This document shows, piece by piece, positions 22,150 through 33,294 of a stretch of 64,000 nucleotides of DNA. This DNA comes from Thinopyrum elongatum (lineage: Eukaryota; Streptophyta; Magnoliopsida; Poales; Poaceae). The DNA is taken from the NCBI GenBank assembly GCA_011799875.1, contig CM022298.1:257665757-257729756 (forward strand). Reading direction: 5' to 3'. How positions within the stretch are numbered: the stretch's first letter is position 1; every line of letters starts with the position of its first letter. The translations under genes and the position numbers were made by a program. The notes under the pieces were generated by a model. It saw only the letters and a program-made list of their open reading frames with translations. It did no database searches and had not been told where the DNA came from.

Positions 22150-22480
22150 CGTCTACGAGAGAAACGTGCAAACCTCCGTGCATCGCTCGGCCCCGACCAC
22201 CCACCGTAACCGGGAACTCCCCAAAATTTTCCTCGCCCTCGCTTCAACCATGATTTTTTCCATCATGGACGGCCCAAAGAATGTCATGCAGGTGCCTCCC
22301 CGGCCCGCCCACAATGAAAAGCCCATTTTCTGTCATGATTTTTTGTCATAGAAGTAGGAGCCCACCACATCTATGATGATACGTGCTTTTGTCACAATTA
22401 TCGTCATAGAAGTGTCATAAGCATGACAGGAAAAAATCGTTCGGCCCAAAATGTCACGGATGTGTCTTTTTTTTGTAGTG
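22150..22480. mobile_element. Right terminus of a second CACTA element
   Basis: Read from the minus strand the sequence begins CACTACAAAAAAAAGACACA and continues with CCGTGACATTTTGGGCCGAA, then short inverted segments around TGTCATAGAAG. CACTACAA... is the classical CACTA terminus. At 22481 the sequence switches abruptly to copia coding sequence, so this is an insertion junction. The matching left terminus is not found within the window. The element may include all of 1-22480 with the first CACTA nested in it. Confidence 0.6.
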
Positions 22481-24417
22481 TCTACTTATGAGCCGTTAGA
22501 TTCATCAAACTTCATATCTACCGTCTCCTTAACCTTTCGGGTGAAATTGTTGTAGACACGGTAAGTGTGAGAGTTTGAGCCATAACCGAGTAGGAAACCT
22601 TCATGAGATTTAGGAGCAAATTTCGAGCGATGATGCTTATCAAGAATGTAACACTTTGAGCCAAATACTCGAAAGTATCCAACTTGGGGTTTGTTACCAG
22701 TGAGAAGCTCGTATGCCGTCTTGCCGAGAAGCTTGTGAAGATATAATCGATTCGTAGCATAACAAGTTGTCTCAACCGCTTCCGCCCAAAAGTGTCTTGG
22801 CGTCTTGTGTTCATCAAGCATCATTCTCGCGATCTTGATAAGTGTCCGGTTCTTCCTCTCAACAACTCCGTTTTGTTCAGGCGTGTACGTAGCCGAGAAC
22901 TCATGTGAGATCCCTTCTTCGTCAAGAAAGGTATCCACATTGGCGCTCTTGAACTCTGTTCCATTGTCACTTCGAACCATTTTGATCTTCACTTCAAATT
23001 GGTTTTGGGCCTTCTTAGCGAAGTTCTTGAAGATCTTTTGGACATGCGATTTGTCATCAAGAAAGAACACCCACGTAAATCTTGAAAAGTCATCAACAAT
23101 GAGCAGACCGAACGAGTTACCATTGAGACTCTTGTAGGCGTTGGGACCGAAAAGATCCATATGAAGTAGCTCAAGCGGTCTTCTCGTTGTCATGATGTTC
23201 TTCACGGGATGACTTCCTCCAACCTGTTTTCCTGCTTGACAAGCACTACAAAGTCTATCCTTGTCAAATATGACATCTTTAACACCAAGGATATGATCAC
23301 CTTTAATAAGCTTATCAAGATTTCTCATGCCCACATGACCTAACCTTCTATGCCATAACCAACCTTTAGAAGATTTAGCAATTAAGCAACTACGAGGTTG
23401 GGCTCTCTTAGTGAAATCAACAATGTAAAGATCACCTCTAAGAATACCGTTAAAGACCATATTATGATTATCTCTACGAAACACTTGGCAATCTACTTCA
23501 GTAAATAGAATATTGAAACCAAAGTCGGCTAGTCTAGATACGGAAAGGAGATTGTAGCCAAGAGATTCAATGAGCATAACGTTTTGGATAGAGCTATCAT
23601 TGGAAATGGCCACCTTACCAAGGCCAAGTACCTTACCCTTGGAGTTATCTCCAAAAGTTACATACTTGCGTGGGCCGTCGTTTTTGGCAAGCTCACGAAA
23701 CATGTCCTTATCTCCGGTCATATGATCAGTACATCCACTATCGAGAATCCATTCTTTCCCTCTGGCCATGTAACCATGAAGGTTAGCCATAAGACCAAAA
23801 TGTCTCATCGACTCCTCAAGGTCAAAGTCACTATCTTCATCTTCATCATAATATTCATGCTCAATATCATCATGTAAGTGATCATCACCTAGAGCAAGTG
23901 ATTCATTAGATTTATGACCATGACAATGTGCATGTTTATGAATTCTAATAGTTTGTGAAATGATGCTACTAATGACTCCAACATTTCCTTTAGCACGCAT
24001 AAGATCACAAAGCTTAAATAGACAATCACCAAACTTAGGATCACTAGGCTTCATTTTATGAAAAGCAATAGACTTTTGAAGAATCTCGTCTAGATTTTTC
24101 AAGGAGTAATTTGGAAAGCGCTCCTCAAGATATTTCCATATAGTATAAGCACATTCAAAGGTAGGCGAGCATACAAGCAAATTTCTAGGCAATCCTCTAA
24201 TGATAAGATCAATAGCTCTAAGATTGCGAACCATGTCAAGATACTCATCGGGGTTAGGATGCAAAGGATCAATAGGAGGCACATAAGGGCTAGTAATATA
24301 CTTGTTCAAATCATATTCATTGAAAATCTCAAGCATCTCATTCTTCTAAGAACTATAGAACTCTCCGTCAAGCATAGGCACTCTATGTCTAATACTCTCG
24401 ATCGTAGACTCATCCAT
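22481..24417 (-). pseudogene. Copia gag-protease-integrase polyprotein, interrupted
   Basis: The likely start is the ATG at 24417 (MDESTIES). An in-frame TAG at 24346-24348 follows after 23 codons, where TGG would fit; a frame of 616 residues continues from 24336. Gag occupies roughly its first 190 residues and ends in an acidic stretch (HEYYDEDEDSDFDLEES). The aspartic protease has ILDSGCTDHMTG. Next comes the GAG-pre-integrase zinc finger (WHRRLGHVGM ... CSACQAGK), then the integrase core with LLHMDLFGP, RSDNGTEF and QNGVVERKNRT supplying the D, D and E residues. The frame ends with an in-frame TAA at KFDESNGS, a few bases before the CACTA junction. Integrase is catalytically plausible, but the copy cannot encode a full element. 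Confidence 0.85.
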
Positions 24418-24458
24418 CTTCCTCCAATGGTGATTAAACCAAAGCAATGGAAACCAAA

Positions 24459-24470
24459 GCTCTGATACCA
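24459..24470 (-). other. Primer binding site, initiator tRNA-Met type
   Basis: On the minus strand TGGTATCAGAGC follows the LTR end after two bases. This is the standard plant copia primer site complementary to the 3' end of initiator tRNA-Met. It fixes the right edge of the internal region and the orientation of the element. Confidence 0.85.
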
Positions 24471-24472
24471 AT

Positions 24473-26060
24473 TGAAAGGATTGAGAAGAGGGGTCTAGAG
24501 AGGGGTGATTAGACCCTCAACAAGTCAAAGTGGCAGTTTTTAAGTTCTTCAAGTTAAGGTAGAGTTTTAGCACAAGTTCAAGAATTCACAATACATTTCA
24601 AGCAAGCATGACAAGAGTACATGCAGCGGAAAGAGTAAAGCATGCAAATTGCAAGAAAGTAAAGGGATGGGATTGGAGTGTGCAAATGCAATGAAGACAC
24701 GGAGATTTTTGGCGTGGTTCCGATAGGTGGTGCTATCGTACATCCATGTTGATGGAGACTTCAACCCAAAGGGTAACAGTTGCACGAGTCCACGGAGGGC
24801 TCCACCCACGAAGGTTCCACGAAGAAGCAACCTTGTCTATCCCACCATGGCCATCGCCCACGAAGGACTTGCCTCAATCAGGTAGATCTTCACGAAGTAG
24901 GCGATCTCCTTGCCCTTACAAACTTCTTGGTTCAACTCCACATCTTGACGGAGGCTCCCAAGCGACACCTAACCAATCTAGGAGACACCATTCTCCAAAA
25001 GGTAACACATGGTGTGTTGATCATGAACTCCTTGCTCTTGTGCTTCAAATGATAGTCTCCCCAAAACTCAAACCTCTCTCATAGATTTGGATATGGTGGA
25101 AAGATGATTTGAGTGGAAAGCAACTTGGGGAAGGCTAGAAATCAAGATTCTTGTGGTAGGATTGGAATATCATGATCTCAATACATGAGTAGGTGGTTCT
25201 CTCTCAGAAAATGTATGGTGGAAGTGTAAGCACGTTCTAATGGCTCTTTCACAAATGGAGAAGGGGGTGGAGGGGTATATATATAGCCTCCACACAAAAT
25301 CCAACCGTTACACACATTTGACCCATCTCGGTGAGACCGAATAGCTAAACTCGGTGGCACCGATTAGTTCAAAAATGTGAACGTTAGGAATCTCGGTGGG
25401 ACCGACTGGAACAACTCGATGGGACCAATGTGCTAGGGCTTAGGGCAAACCTCATTTCGGTGGCACCGATTGCATCAACTCGATGAGACCGAAGTGAAGC
25501 AATAGGGAAACAAAGAATTGGTCAAGCCATCTCGGTGAGACCGATTGCAATTTTGGTGAGACCAAAATAATTGCAACTGGTAACAGTGAGTTGGCAAGGC
25601 CATCTCGGTGAGACCGAGATCCGTATTGGTGTGACCGAACTGTTAGGGTTTCTGGCTGTGGCTATGTCATATGAACTCGGTGGCGCCGGATAGAAAGAAT
25701 CAGTGGGGTCGATTTGGGGTTTAGGGTTTTGACATATTTGGATGGAGAAAGTGGTTGAGGGTTTTGGAGCAATATCACTAAGCATTTGAGCAAGCAAGCC
25801 ATTAAGCAACACCTCATCCCCTTTTAATATTATTGGCTTTCCTATGGACTCAATGTGATCTTGGATCACTAAAACAAAGAGGAAGAGTCTTGAGCTTTTG
25901 CCAATATATGTGTTTAGCATTTTGAAGGGGTTCCACATCCTCTTGTCTTTTCCACGCCATTGTTGAACTTGTCTGAAATACACTAGATAAAAGCATTAGT
26001 CCAACAAGAGATATGTTGACATTAATTACCAAAATCACCCAGGGAGCACTTGTGCTTTCA
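24473..26060 (-). repeat. Copia 5' LTR, 1588 bp
   Basis: On the minus strand it begins TGAAAGCACAAGTGCTCCCT and ends ...ATCCTTTCA, so it has the TG...CA boundaries. It lies directly upstream of the primer site. Positions 25325-25710 hold multiple short repeats of the type CTCGGTGAGACCGA / GGTGGCACCGA in both orientations. The partner LTR is not in the window, so insertion age cannot be estimated. GTGTG at 26061-26065 is the candidate target-site copy. Confidence 0.8.
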
Positions 26061-26169
26061 GTGTGGTGGTGTAGTCGAGCTTCTCACCGGGGACCTGAAC
26101 GTCGTCGACCTTGCTGCTCTGGTTGGACGTCTCGCCACGCTGACGCTTGGCAGACGGTTCCTCCGCCAT
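26061..26169 (-). pseudogene. First-exon fragment of an unidentified gene, cut by the copia insertion
   Basis: On the minus strand an ATG at 26169 opens MAEEPSAKRQRGETSNQSSK followed by VDDVQVPGEKLDYTT, and the reading is cut by the copia LTR. Upstream (26170-26440) is GC-rich, leader-like sequence. The MAEEPSAKRQR opening resembles the basic N-terminus of nuclear or F-box-type plant proteins, but 36 residues are too few to assign a family. If the gene once continued, the remainder was on the left side of the copia element and is not in the window. Confidence 0.35.
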
Positions 26170-26440
26170 TGCCCTCCTCCAGCGATGGCGGTTTTGAGAC
26201 AAAGATGTTGTGGGGAGCTGGTAGTTGAGATGGAGCGGCAATGGTGGTTCTCGGAATGAGGCAGGGTTGGAGGCGAATGGGGCTTTTTGAGGTCTGGTTT
26301 GGGATGTGTGGGAGGCGGTTCGACGCTGGCTCTCTGTGATAGTGGGGGTAGTGGTCATGGGGTCGCTGTTGCAGTCCATCGTGGCAACCGCCCAGTGGGT
26401 GGCGCAGGCGGTGTCCTAGAAAAACCAACTGTCCAAGCCT

Positions 26441-27299
26441 AATTCTTTGCCGGGGTTTTTACTGTCGCATTGATCCATCTTGTCAAGGTGAACTTATTAG
26501 TTGCTTGTCCCACTTGCACGTCCCAGAGTCGGTAATGATGGCACTTGTACCGCTCGACTGTCGAGTACTTGGACTGGTGATTGACGTGTGGTTGAACTTA
26601 CCAATACAAGTGTATTATATTTTGTATCACGCCAGCCCTGTGCCATTGGTTTGAGCAGATTTACTCTCTTTTTTTGTGTGTAATGCTAAAAAATTTAAAC
26701 CTTGTTTTTTCAAATGATTGTTTAAGTGAACAGAATTTTTTAAAATATTTTTTATAGATAATTTAGTTTTTCATCAGTACAAATGTATTATATTGTACTT
26801 CTAACTTTTCTGTTTGCTTGAGGTCATTATTTTATGTACTGATGGGCGTTCTGAACTAGGACTGGCAGACCAGTCATAGTTCTTGAAAGATGTTTTTTGA
26901 GGAGTTCACGGGTGTGTTTGGTTGCTCTGCCTTGAACTGACATGATAGACTTAGTAGTATTGATGTACTATTAGAGTTTCAATTTTTTAAAATAAAAATT
27001 GTTGAGTTACTGGTCGACAGTAGTGTTGACGGTACAGAAATCCAGATCAATTCAAATATATTTGTGAGTGCATTCGAAAGGTTTATGAAATGGTTTACAT
27101 AATAATGTCACTGGTCCAGCGGGCACAAACCACAAATGATATCTTAACTATAGTACTGATCCAGAAATCGATAATAAAGCTAAATAAGTTTTGGTAAGGA
27201 CAATGTTTCTGATACGATTCTTCATTGTGTACCGAGGTGACCGAGAGTACAAGCTTATTTTTTAATTGATGCAGCAGCACAACCACTATGGATTCTTCA
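26441..27299. other. AT-rich intergenic sequence
   Basis: No ORF with a recognisable domain, RNA gene or transposon end is seen. The phrase ACAAGTGTATTATATT at about 26606 recurs as ACAAATGTATTATATT at about 26781, a short local repeat. The stretch borders the 3' end of the FAR1-like pseudogene. Confidence 0.4.
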
Positions 27300-30200
27300 G
27301 TCTTGAGCTCCTTCTAACTGGCTGTGAATTCTATCCCTTGTCGGCGTCCTTTCCTGCTTGTCAGCTTCATCGTCAGTTTTAGGTTCCTCGTCCCCAATAC
27401 TGTCATCTTCATTGCCTTCATCTGATTGGTCATCATTCTCATCAAACTCTTCTTCTTCATCCTCTTCTTTTGATTTTTTTTGGAACTCTAGACCTTGCCC
27501 TATTTCTGTTCAGCGCCATTGACCTTGCCCAGTTTGCATGTGCGAGCATTATGTCCGTCAGTCCCCCCACACTTGCCGCAAGTGTAGCTGTTATGTGTGT
27601 CGTCTCCAATGATAGAAACCTGGGCGGCTCCGATCTGCTTTTGCAGCTTTTGCTTGTCGAAGATGGCATCTGTGCGGTTTGGGCATGTGCGTGCATTATG
27701 TTTGGTCACCACGTTGCAGACACCACATGCCCTTATCCCTAGAGGTTTGTTGTCCGGGCCGAATTCCACGCGTCTGACGGGGTGCGGCGGCTTGTTGGCT
27801 GCTGCTTGCGTCTTACTCTTCCTCCCCTTTATGCATGAGAATATGGGAGGTTTAATTACCCTTTGCTGCTGGTGGTGGTAGGATCTCCTGTTGTCATGTT
27901 GTTCGCCTACAGCACCATCAAGCTCATGATCTTGCACGTGAGCATGCTGCTGCTCTTGAGTGTGCACAAGGGCAGGCTTTGGTTGCTGTTGCTACTCCTC
28001 CTAATTGTCAATAGCTCCCAAATGATTCATCTTAGATAATATTGTAGTGACATCATGCTCAATTTTTTCTACTTCGTTGTTCGCGTCATCTCTGTTTTCA
28101 GCAGATTGCATGGCGTCGAGTTCTTGTTCAAGACTTTCCATGACGACCCGCGCCCTCACCATTTGGTCTTGGCTTCTCAAGCTTTTTCAGTGTACCCTCA
28201 TGTTCTGCTACAGCAGTGCGCTTTCAATGCAGTAGTGGGAGGCCTTGTTTGACGCTACTGTCCTCAAGTCATTTTTGTTGAAGGTTGGCTAGATGTTTGG
28301 GCGTTTGGTGTATCTCTAGAGGATGTATTTCTCCGGAACGCTGCCAGCCTTTTTTGTCTACATCATGCACGGGACATGCAGGCCGAAAATACCTTTTTTT
28401 TGGAAGAGGTGCATGTTTTCCGTCATTTCAATCGAACAAAAACTATCAAGAAACTTTACTACAGTTTGTTACATATTTTTTTAGTCCTCACCTATGTGGT
28501 CCCACAGCTTGCACTCGCAGTCGTATATTTCTCCCACGGGGTCTGCAACCACCTGGAACGCGTGTTGAGACCACGCAAACTGTTTTTGCGCATTGTTGTA
28601 GCGCACAAGGTACTTTGTAGGCTCATCCGTCTCCGTCATCGTGAAGAGGGTGCTCAGTTTTAGCCTCTTTCTGATCTCTCTATACACACCTCATGAGTAA
28701 AGCTTTGCCATCTGAGTGTCGAACCCATAGAGGGTCAGCGTGTTTTGTTGTTTCTGCGCAAGCAAGAGTGAAGAATAAATTATTAGTTTTCTCACAGCAA
28801 AAACTTGTCTAAGTAAGAAAGAATTACTTTGGTAAGCGCGTTCTTGTCTTACGACAGGTGATAGAGCTATACCCGGTTACCCATTGTCTCCTCGTTCTCT
28901 TTCTGCATCCTGGTTTTGACGCATGTGTTTACCTGCCTAACAAACTGGTGCAGGTTTCGTCTCTCATTTATGAAATTCTTCTTGAGCGCATAGTTCATGC
29001 TCTCACTGCACTGTGTTGATGTCATTTTGGCACAGAAAAAATCTTTGAAGTAAGCTGATATCCATTTCTCCCGCTCGTTCCACATTGACACCATCGTGGC
29101 ATCGTCATGGAGGTTGTATTTATCCATGAGTGCTTTCCGGGCAGCCTCAAACTCAGTTGGCATGAGGGGCCAATTGAGGATTGTTGATAATTCATCCTTA
29201 AAGTCTTCGTGGAGGTTGTACAGGTACTTGAGGTGTTCCCTGTACTTCTTCATAATGTGCCAGTGGCATAGCTTGTGTACTGTGTTTCCAAAAATATGTG
29301 GGATCACCAAAGCCATTGCCAGGCACTGGTCTGGTAATGAGAAAGAGACATGGAGTGGTCAACTTATCCTAGTGCATATATACGAATAGAACTGACACAA
29401 CAATTTTACTGTGTTTTTCCTTATTCTTTGGTTGGCGGTGGTACATGTGAGGATGCATGTAGGAGCCTTCCCTCTCATGCACCTTAAAAATGTTTTGAAT
29501 AGCTTCCTGAATGAATCTGCATCCTCATCTCTTATCAGGGCGAAAGCAAAGAATGTAGTCTGCAAATGGTTGTTAGTACCCGCAAACACCCCAAGTGGCA
29601 TATGGTACTTGTTGGTCTTATATGTGGTGTCAAATGTCACGCGATCACCAAAGTCTTGGTATGCCCCTCGGCAGCTTGCGTTCGCCCAGAATATGTTCTT
29701 CACCCTGTCGGACTCATCAAGTTGTATGTCGTAGAAGAATTCCTTGTTTATCGCTTTCATCTCCCTAAAGAAGTTGATAGTCTTTAGGACATCGTCCACA
29801 TCATCCATCCTTGAATTCTTTACTTTCCTGCATATTAAAAGCAAAAGATCAGTGAAAAATGCATGCTTAACTGGCATTAGGTCATGCGTTGCGTAATCGG
29901 TTTGAACTGACAGAGGAAAAAGAGGGATGGGGCTCTCGAAGGAGAACAAGTTTGTACTTACGTGTTAATCAGGTCTCGGGCATTCATTTTGAGGAAGTAG
30001 CCACCGGGGTCATCGCCGCCCAGTATGCTCATGATTTTCGCATGTTCAATGCCTTTGAACTACAGGAACTTGACGTACTCCATGATTGTGGTGTCAAAGT
30101 TTTTGTGGGAGTGCAAGAAGACAAGCATTTGGGGGCTGACCACTAGCCTGTGGTTGTGTTCCCAGCATATCTCCTTTACGACAAGTGTTCCATCATTTTC

Positions 30201-31153
30201 CCTCTTCAGCCTCATTTTAGCCTTGCAGTTAGTCCTGGCAGTGGTCTTGTTCCTCTGTCTATTTGCATCTGAAACCTTCAATTCATAGACTCCATAGCAC
30301 ATACACAAAAGGTAGACTCTGCTGTTAACCTTAGAACCTTCCCTGACAGCAAAACCCATGTGCCTTGCACCATGTATAAGTCCTTTGCTTCTTTGAAAGT
30401 TTAAAACCACATCTCTAGCCTTGGCAGAATGTAAGCTTCAATGGTAGGGTGCTGCACGCAACATTGAGCAAACAAAACACGGTGATGAAAACGTTATATG
30501 GGGTGGTCACAGTACTATGGTATGGATTGTGCTTGTATTTTTTCTAAATGGATACTTACATGTGTATAGCTCTGTGTTGCTTCCGGTGTTTGCTGTTCAT
30601 CCTGGTGTATGGGCGCGGGTGGTGTCACCCTCGGCACATGCAGTAATGCATCTCTTGGAGGGAGCAATGTTGAAGAAGCTCTCCGTCTCTCATTGTACAG
30701 TCGTCTTTGCTCAGATTTGTTGTGAGGTGGCCCCTGTCTATACGGCTCATATCTGCTACTTTGCACCCTGCTAGATTGTTGAACATTCCTGTCTCTTTGG
30801 CCTGGTCTTCCCGTCACAACCGCTTTTGCAGCACGGATGATTGATGTTGATGGAGCGACTGGTGGAAGCCTGGGTGTCCTTGCCTTTCTGCATGCGCCAG
30901 GGAAGGAAAACATTTGTTGTAGGGGACATTGTGGACCTTGTTGCACCCCGGCAGTGGCAAAGCTTGTGTTCCTAGTAATCGGTGTTTGATGCAGAGAAGA
31001 ACCAGACCATGCTTCTAATGATTCTGGTGTAGCTTGAAATCTGCCAATATAGTTGAAGTATCGAGGTGCTATTTCTGGTGTTACCCAACCAGGCGGTGCC
31101 TCATATCCGCTTGGCTCATCAAACCCTCCCTGCGTATGCCGCCTTGCATGTTT
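27300..31153 (-). pseudogene. FAR1/FHY3-type (MULE-derived) protein, pseudogene
   Basis: Minus-strand exons with GT-AG borders can be traced at about 31153-30560, 30434-29962, 29827-29445, 29330-28881 and 28753-28492, then a decayed 3' part to about 27300. Domains in order are: a variable Pro/Arg-rich N-terminus; the FAR1 zinc-binding domain (MGFAVREGSK ... CWEHNHRLV); the MULE transposase domain (DRVTFDTTYKTNKYHMPLGV, CHWHIMKKYREHL, STQCSESMNYALKK); and the start of a SWIM finger (YDCECKLWDHI). Two CCHC-like knuckles follow (CGVCNVVTKHNARTC, CGKCGGTDGHNARTC), then an acidic tail. FAR1 proteins are nuclear transcription regulators domesticated from Mutator transposases. Inactivation is clear: TAG at 30060-30062 in the FAR1 exon, a TGA near 28694 after KLYS, and several stops in the PEKYIL-stop-RYTKRP region near 28325. 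No terminal inverted repeats were found, so it is read as a gene copy and not an active MULE. Confidence 0.8.
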
Positions 31154-31189
31154 CTGCAATGACATTCAACACTTTTAGGATTAATCTTT

Positions 31190-31995
31190 CTGGCTTTTCT
31201 CCTATAACTGATGGTAACATGTCATGTACTGAAGGTAATGTATAAATTGATTTTGCATCACTGGGCATTATTAAACTTTGTGTCTATTCTCTCTGATGTA
31301 CTTTCAGTCCAACTGATGGATGGACATGTTTAGCACTGATGTACTGATGTACTGCTAGCACTGATGCATCGATTATGCACAGGTTTTTTTTATGTTTTTT
31401 CCCTATAACTGATGCATGAACATTTGGTGCACTGCTGGTAAACTAAACATTGAACTTGTGGACAGTAGGCATATATAAAACTGATACATGTCTTTTTGTT
31501 TTCTAGTAGAACTGATGCATCTACATTAGAAGTACCCCTAGTTTGTGTATCATTGAACTTACTGTGTAAGAGGTGTATCTAATTTTTTTCAACAATAGTC
31601 TTCCTCATTCGAACTGATGCAACTACATGACATGTACTATTAGTGATCTCAACATATAACCTGCAGTGGTTGTTGAACCTTATATGAATTGTTGAAGCTA
31701 CTTCGACGGATGCATATGTTTATGTTTTTTGACTGGAACTAAAGCAAGCGCATTAGGGGTACTGATAGTAACCTCGACATCCAAATTGCATATCAAGCGG
31801 CAGGGGTGTAATGAACTGATGCAAGCATTTGAAATGTACTATCAGCTTCTGTATCATAGAACATGCACCACAAACAGGTGTAGTTCATTTTATAAGTAGT
31901 ACTGATGAACCTAATAGTGTAACATATAGACAGAGCATAGTGTTTGCAATTTTTAAATTAAATCTTTTGTAGAGTAGGACTGATGAACTGACACA
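31190..31995. repeat. Degenerate ACTGATGCAT-rich segment
   Basis: The words ACTGATGCAT, ACTGATGTAC and AACTGATG recur more than ten times in about 800 bp (for example 31311, 31339, 31349, 31361, 31399, 31510, 31615, 31817), with GCATGTACTATTAG-like phrases between them. It looks like an old, highly diverged tandem repeat with a unit of roughly 100 bp. It lies in the presumed 5' intron of the FAR1-like pseudogene. Confidence 0.45.
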
Positions 31996-31999
31996 AATG

Positions 32000-32460
32000 T
32001 GGTATTTGCTTCAGGAAAGCCCAGATCTGAAAACAATTTTTGAACTGATCGTTTGTGCTTCAGGAGCAATCAGGCAGATTGAATTTTGTGGAAAATTCAA
32101 GTGGGAAGCACGCATCACCTGCAGAGGGATGTTCTTGCATCAGGCGGCGATCACGGATCTGGCGAGCAGCTCCAGGGAGGGGGGCAGCTGGTGGCGGAGA
32201 TCACCGCTCCGGCGTAGGAGCTCCGGCGAGGGGGAGGCTGGTGGTGGAGATCACCGCCCCGGCGTTGCTGTGCCAACGAGGAAGCAGATGACGTCGGTGG
32301 ATCCGTCGGCGGCCAGTCACAGCGCCGCGGGCTCCCTTGCTCCGGCTCCCGCCATCGCTCTCTCGCCCGCGACGGCTGCCTCCGGCGGTAGGAGGCGGGT
32401 TTGGGTGGGGGTGGATCGAGGAGTTTCTACGGTGTAGGTTGTCGGCGCGTCGCGCCCTTG
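32000..32460 (-). promoter_or_regulatory. GC-rich block, possible 5' end of the FAR1-like gene
   Basis: After the AT-rich repeat segment the base composition jumps to GC-rich. Two copies of a GGCGGAGATCACCGCYCCGGCG unit occur at 32193 and 32242. On the minus strand the segment resembles a cereal 5' exon or leader. No reading frame there can be joined convincingly to the first FAR1 exon, so the role is inference from composition and position. Confidence 0.25.
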
Positions 32461-32499
32461 TAGGACTGAGGGGTAACAGAATAATATTCTGTTACTAGT

Positions 32500-32516
32500 A
32501 ACATAATAGTCTTGTC

Positions 32517-32548
<32 letters not shown>

Positions 32549-32640
32549 TCTATTCTGATAAGGGTAGGGTAGGGTAACATAATAGTCCTGTCATATATAT
32601 ATATATAGGGTAGGTCTATTCTGATAACACCCCTTAAGAC
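32500..32640. repeat. AT microsatellite and 70-bp duplication at a MULE-like end
   Basis: A TA dinucleotide run lies at about 32517-32540 and a shorter one at 32592-32606. Each is followed by AGGGTAGGTCTATTCTGATA (32541 and 32607) and preceded by ACATAATAGTCYTGTCATAT, so an approximately 70-bp unit is tandemly duplicated. Confidence 0.7.
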
Positions 32641-33294
32641 CTTATTCTGCTCACACTGATTCTTATTCTGCTAACATCCCCAACTAACCGACACCGACCC
32701 GACGCTCATCTCAACCGCACACACACAAAAAAAGAACCCACCCCAACGGCCCACCTCCCCCACTTCTCCCCCGATCTCCTCCACCTTCTTCCTCCCACGC
32801 CCCAGCCCCCAATCCACCAACCCACCACTGCGCCCCCAGGTCGGCCAACTACCACCGCCGGTGCTCCGCCCAACCGCCCCACCTTCGCCGGCGCGGCCCT
32901 TCCTGTCTGACATCGTCTTTCTGGATGGAGCTCCCCACCCAGCGCCACGCCGGCGGATGGCCCTGACCTCCTCGTACCTTCTTCCCCACACGGGCTCGCA
33001 TCCCCGTCGAAGGCGCGGCCCCTCCCGCTGCCTTCCCCGCTCCGAGCCGCCGAATCCAGGCCGCTGCCGGCCCGCGCGACACCCCACCATCGGCCACCAC
33101 CCAGCCCCACTGCCCCTTCCTCCCCATCAATCTCGGTGGATGCGTACCCGTGCCACTGTGCACTGCCCCGGCGATGGATTGAGCCCCACCTCTGCAGTTT
33201 GGTGGTGCTTGTGGTGCTGCTCATCGGCGAGACCCCGGCCTCGACCCCAACCAGGAGATGCTCCCCGACGCACCGGCCTCCCACCACCGAGCTT
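32607..33294. mobile_element. Left arm of a MULE-like element
   Basis: The end GGGTAGGTCTATTCTGATAAC, next to a TATATATA run, resembles the reverse complement of the right end at about 59680-59706 (GGTAGCAGAATAGTTATTCT), which also abuts TATATATA. Mutator-like elements in cereals often sit in AT runs and make 9-bp duplications. The arm is filled by very GC-rich sequence (32760-33290), with proline-coding frames on the plus strand and glycine/arginine-coding frames on the minus strand. None has a recognisable domain; this could be captured host DNA as in Pack-MULEs. It is cut at 33294 by the Athila LTR. Confidence 0.35.

Larger units (their letters stand above)
22481..26060 (-). mobile_element. 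Ty1/Copia LTR retrotransposon, 5' half
   Basis: On the minus strand the order is 5' LTR (26060 to 24473), a primer site, gag, protease and integrase, then a break at 22480 where a CACTA element was inserted. Reverse transcriptase, RNase H and the 3' LTR are absent, presumably displaced beyond the left edge. Copia is shown by integrase preceding where RT should be and by the protease motif DSGCTDHM. The family cannot be fixed; a Sirevirus/Maximus-like or Tork-like lineage is possible. Confidence 0.85.
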
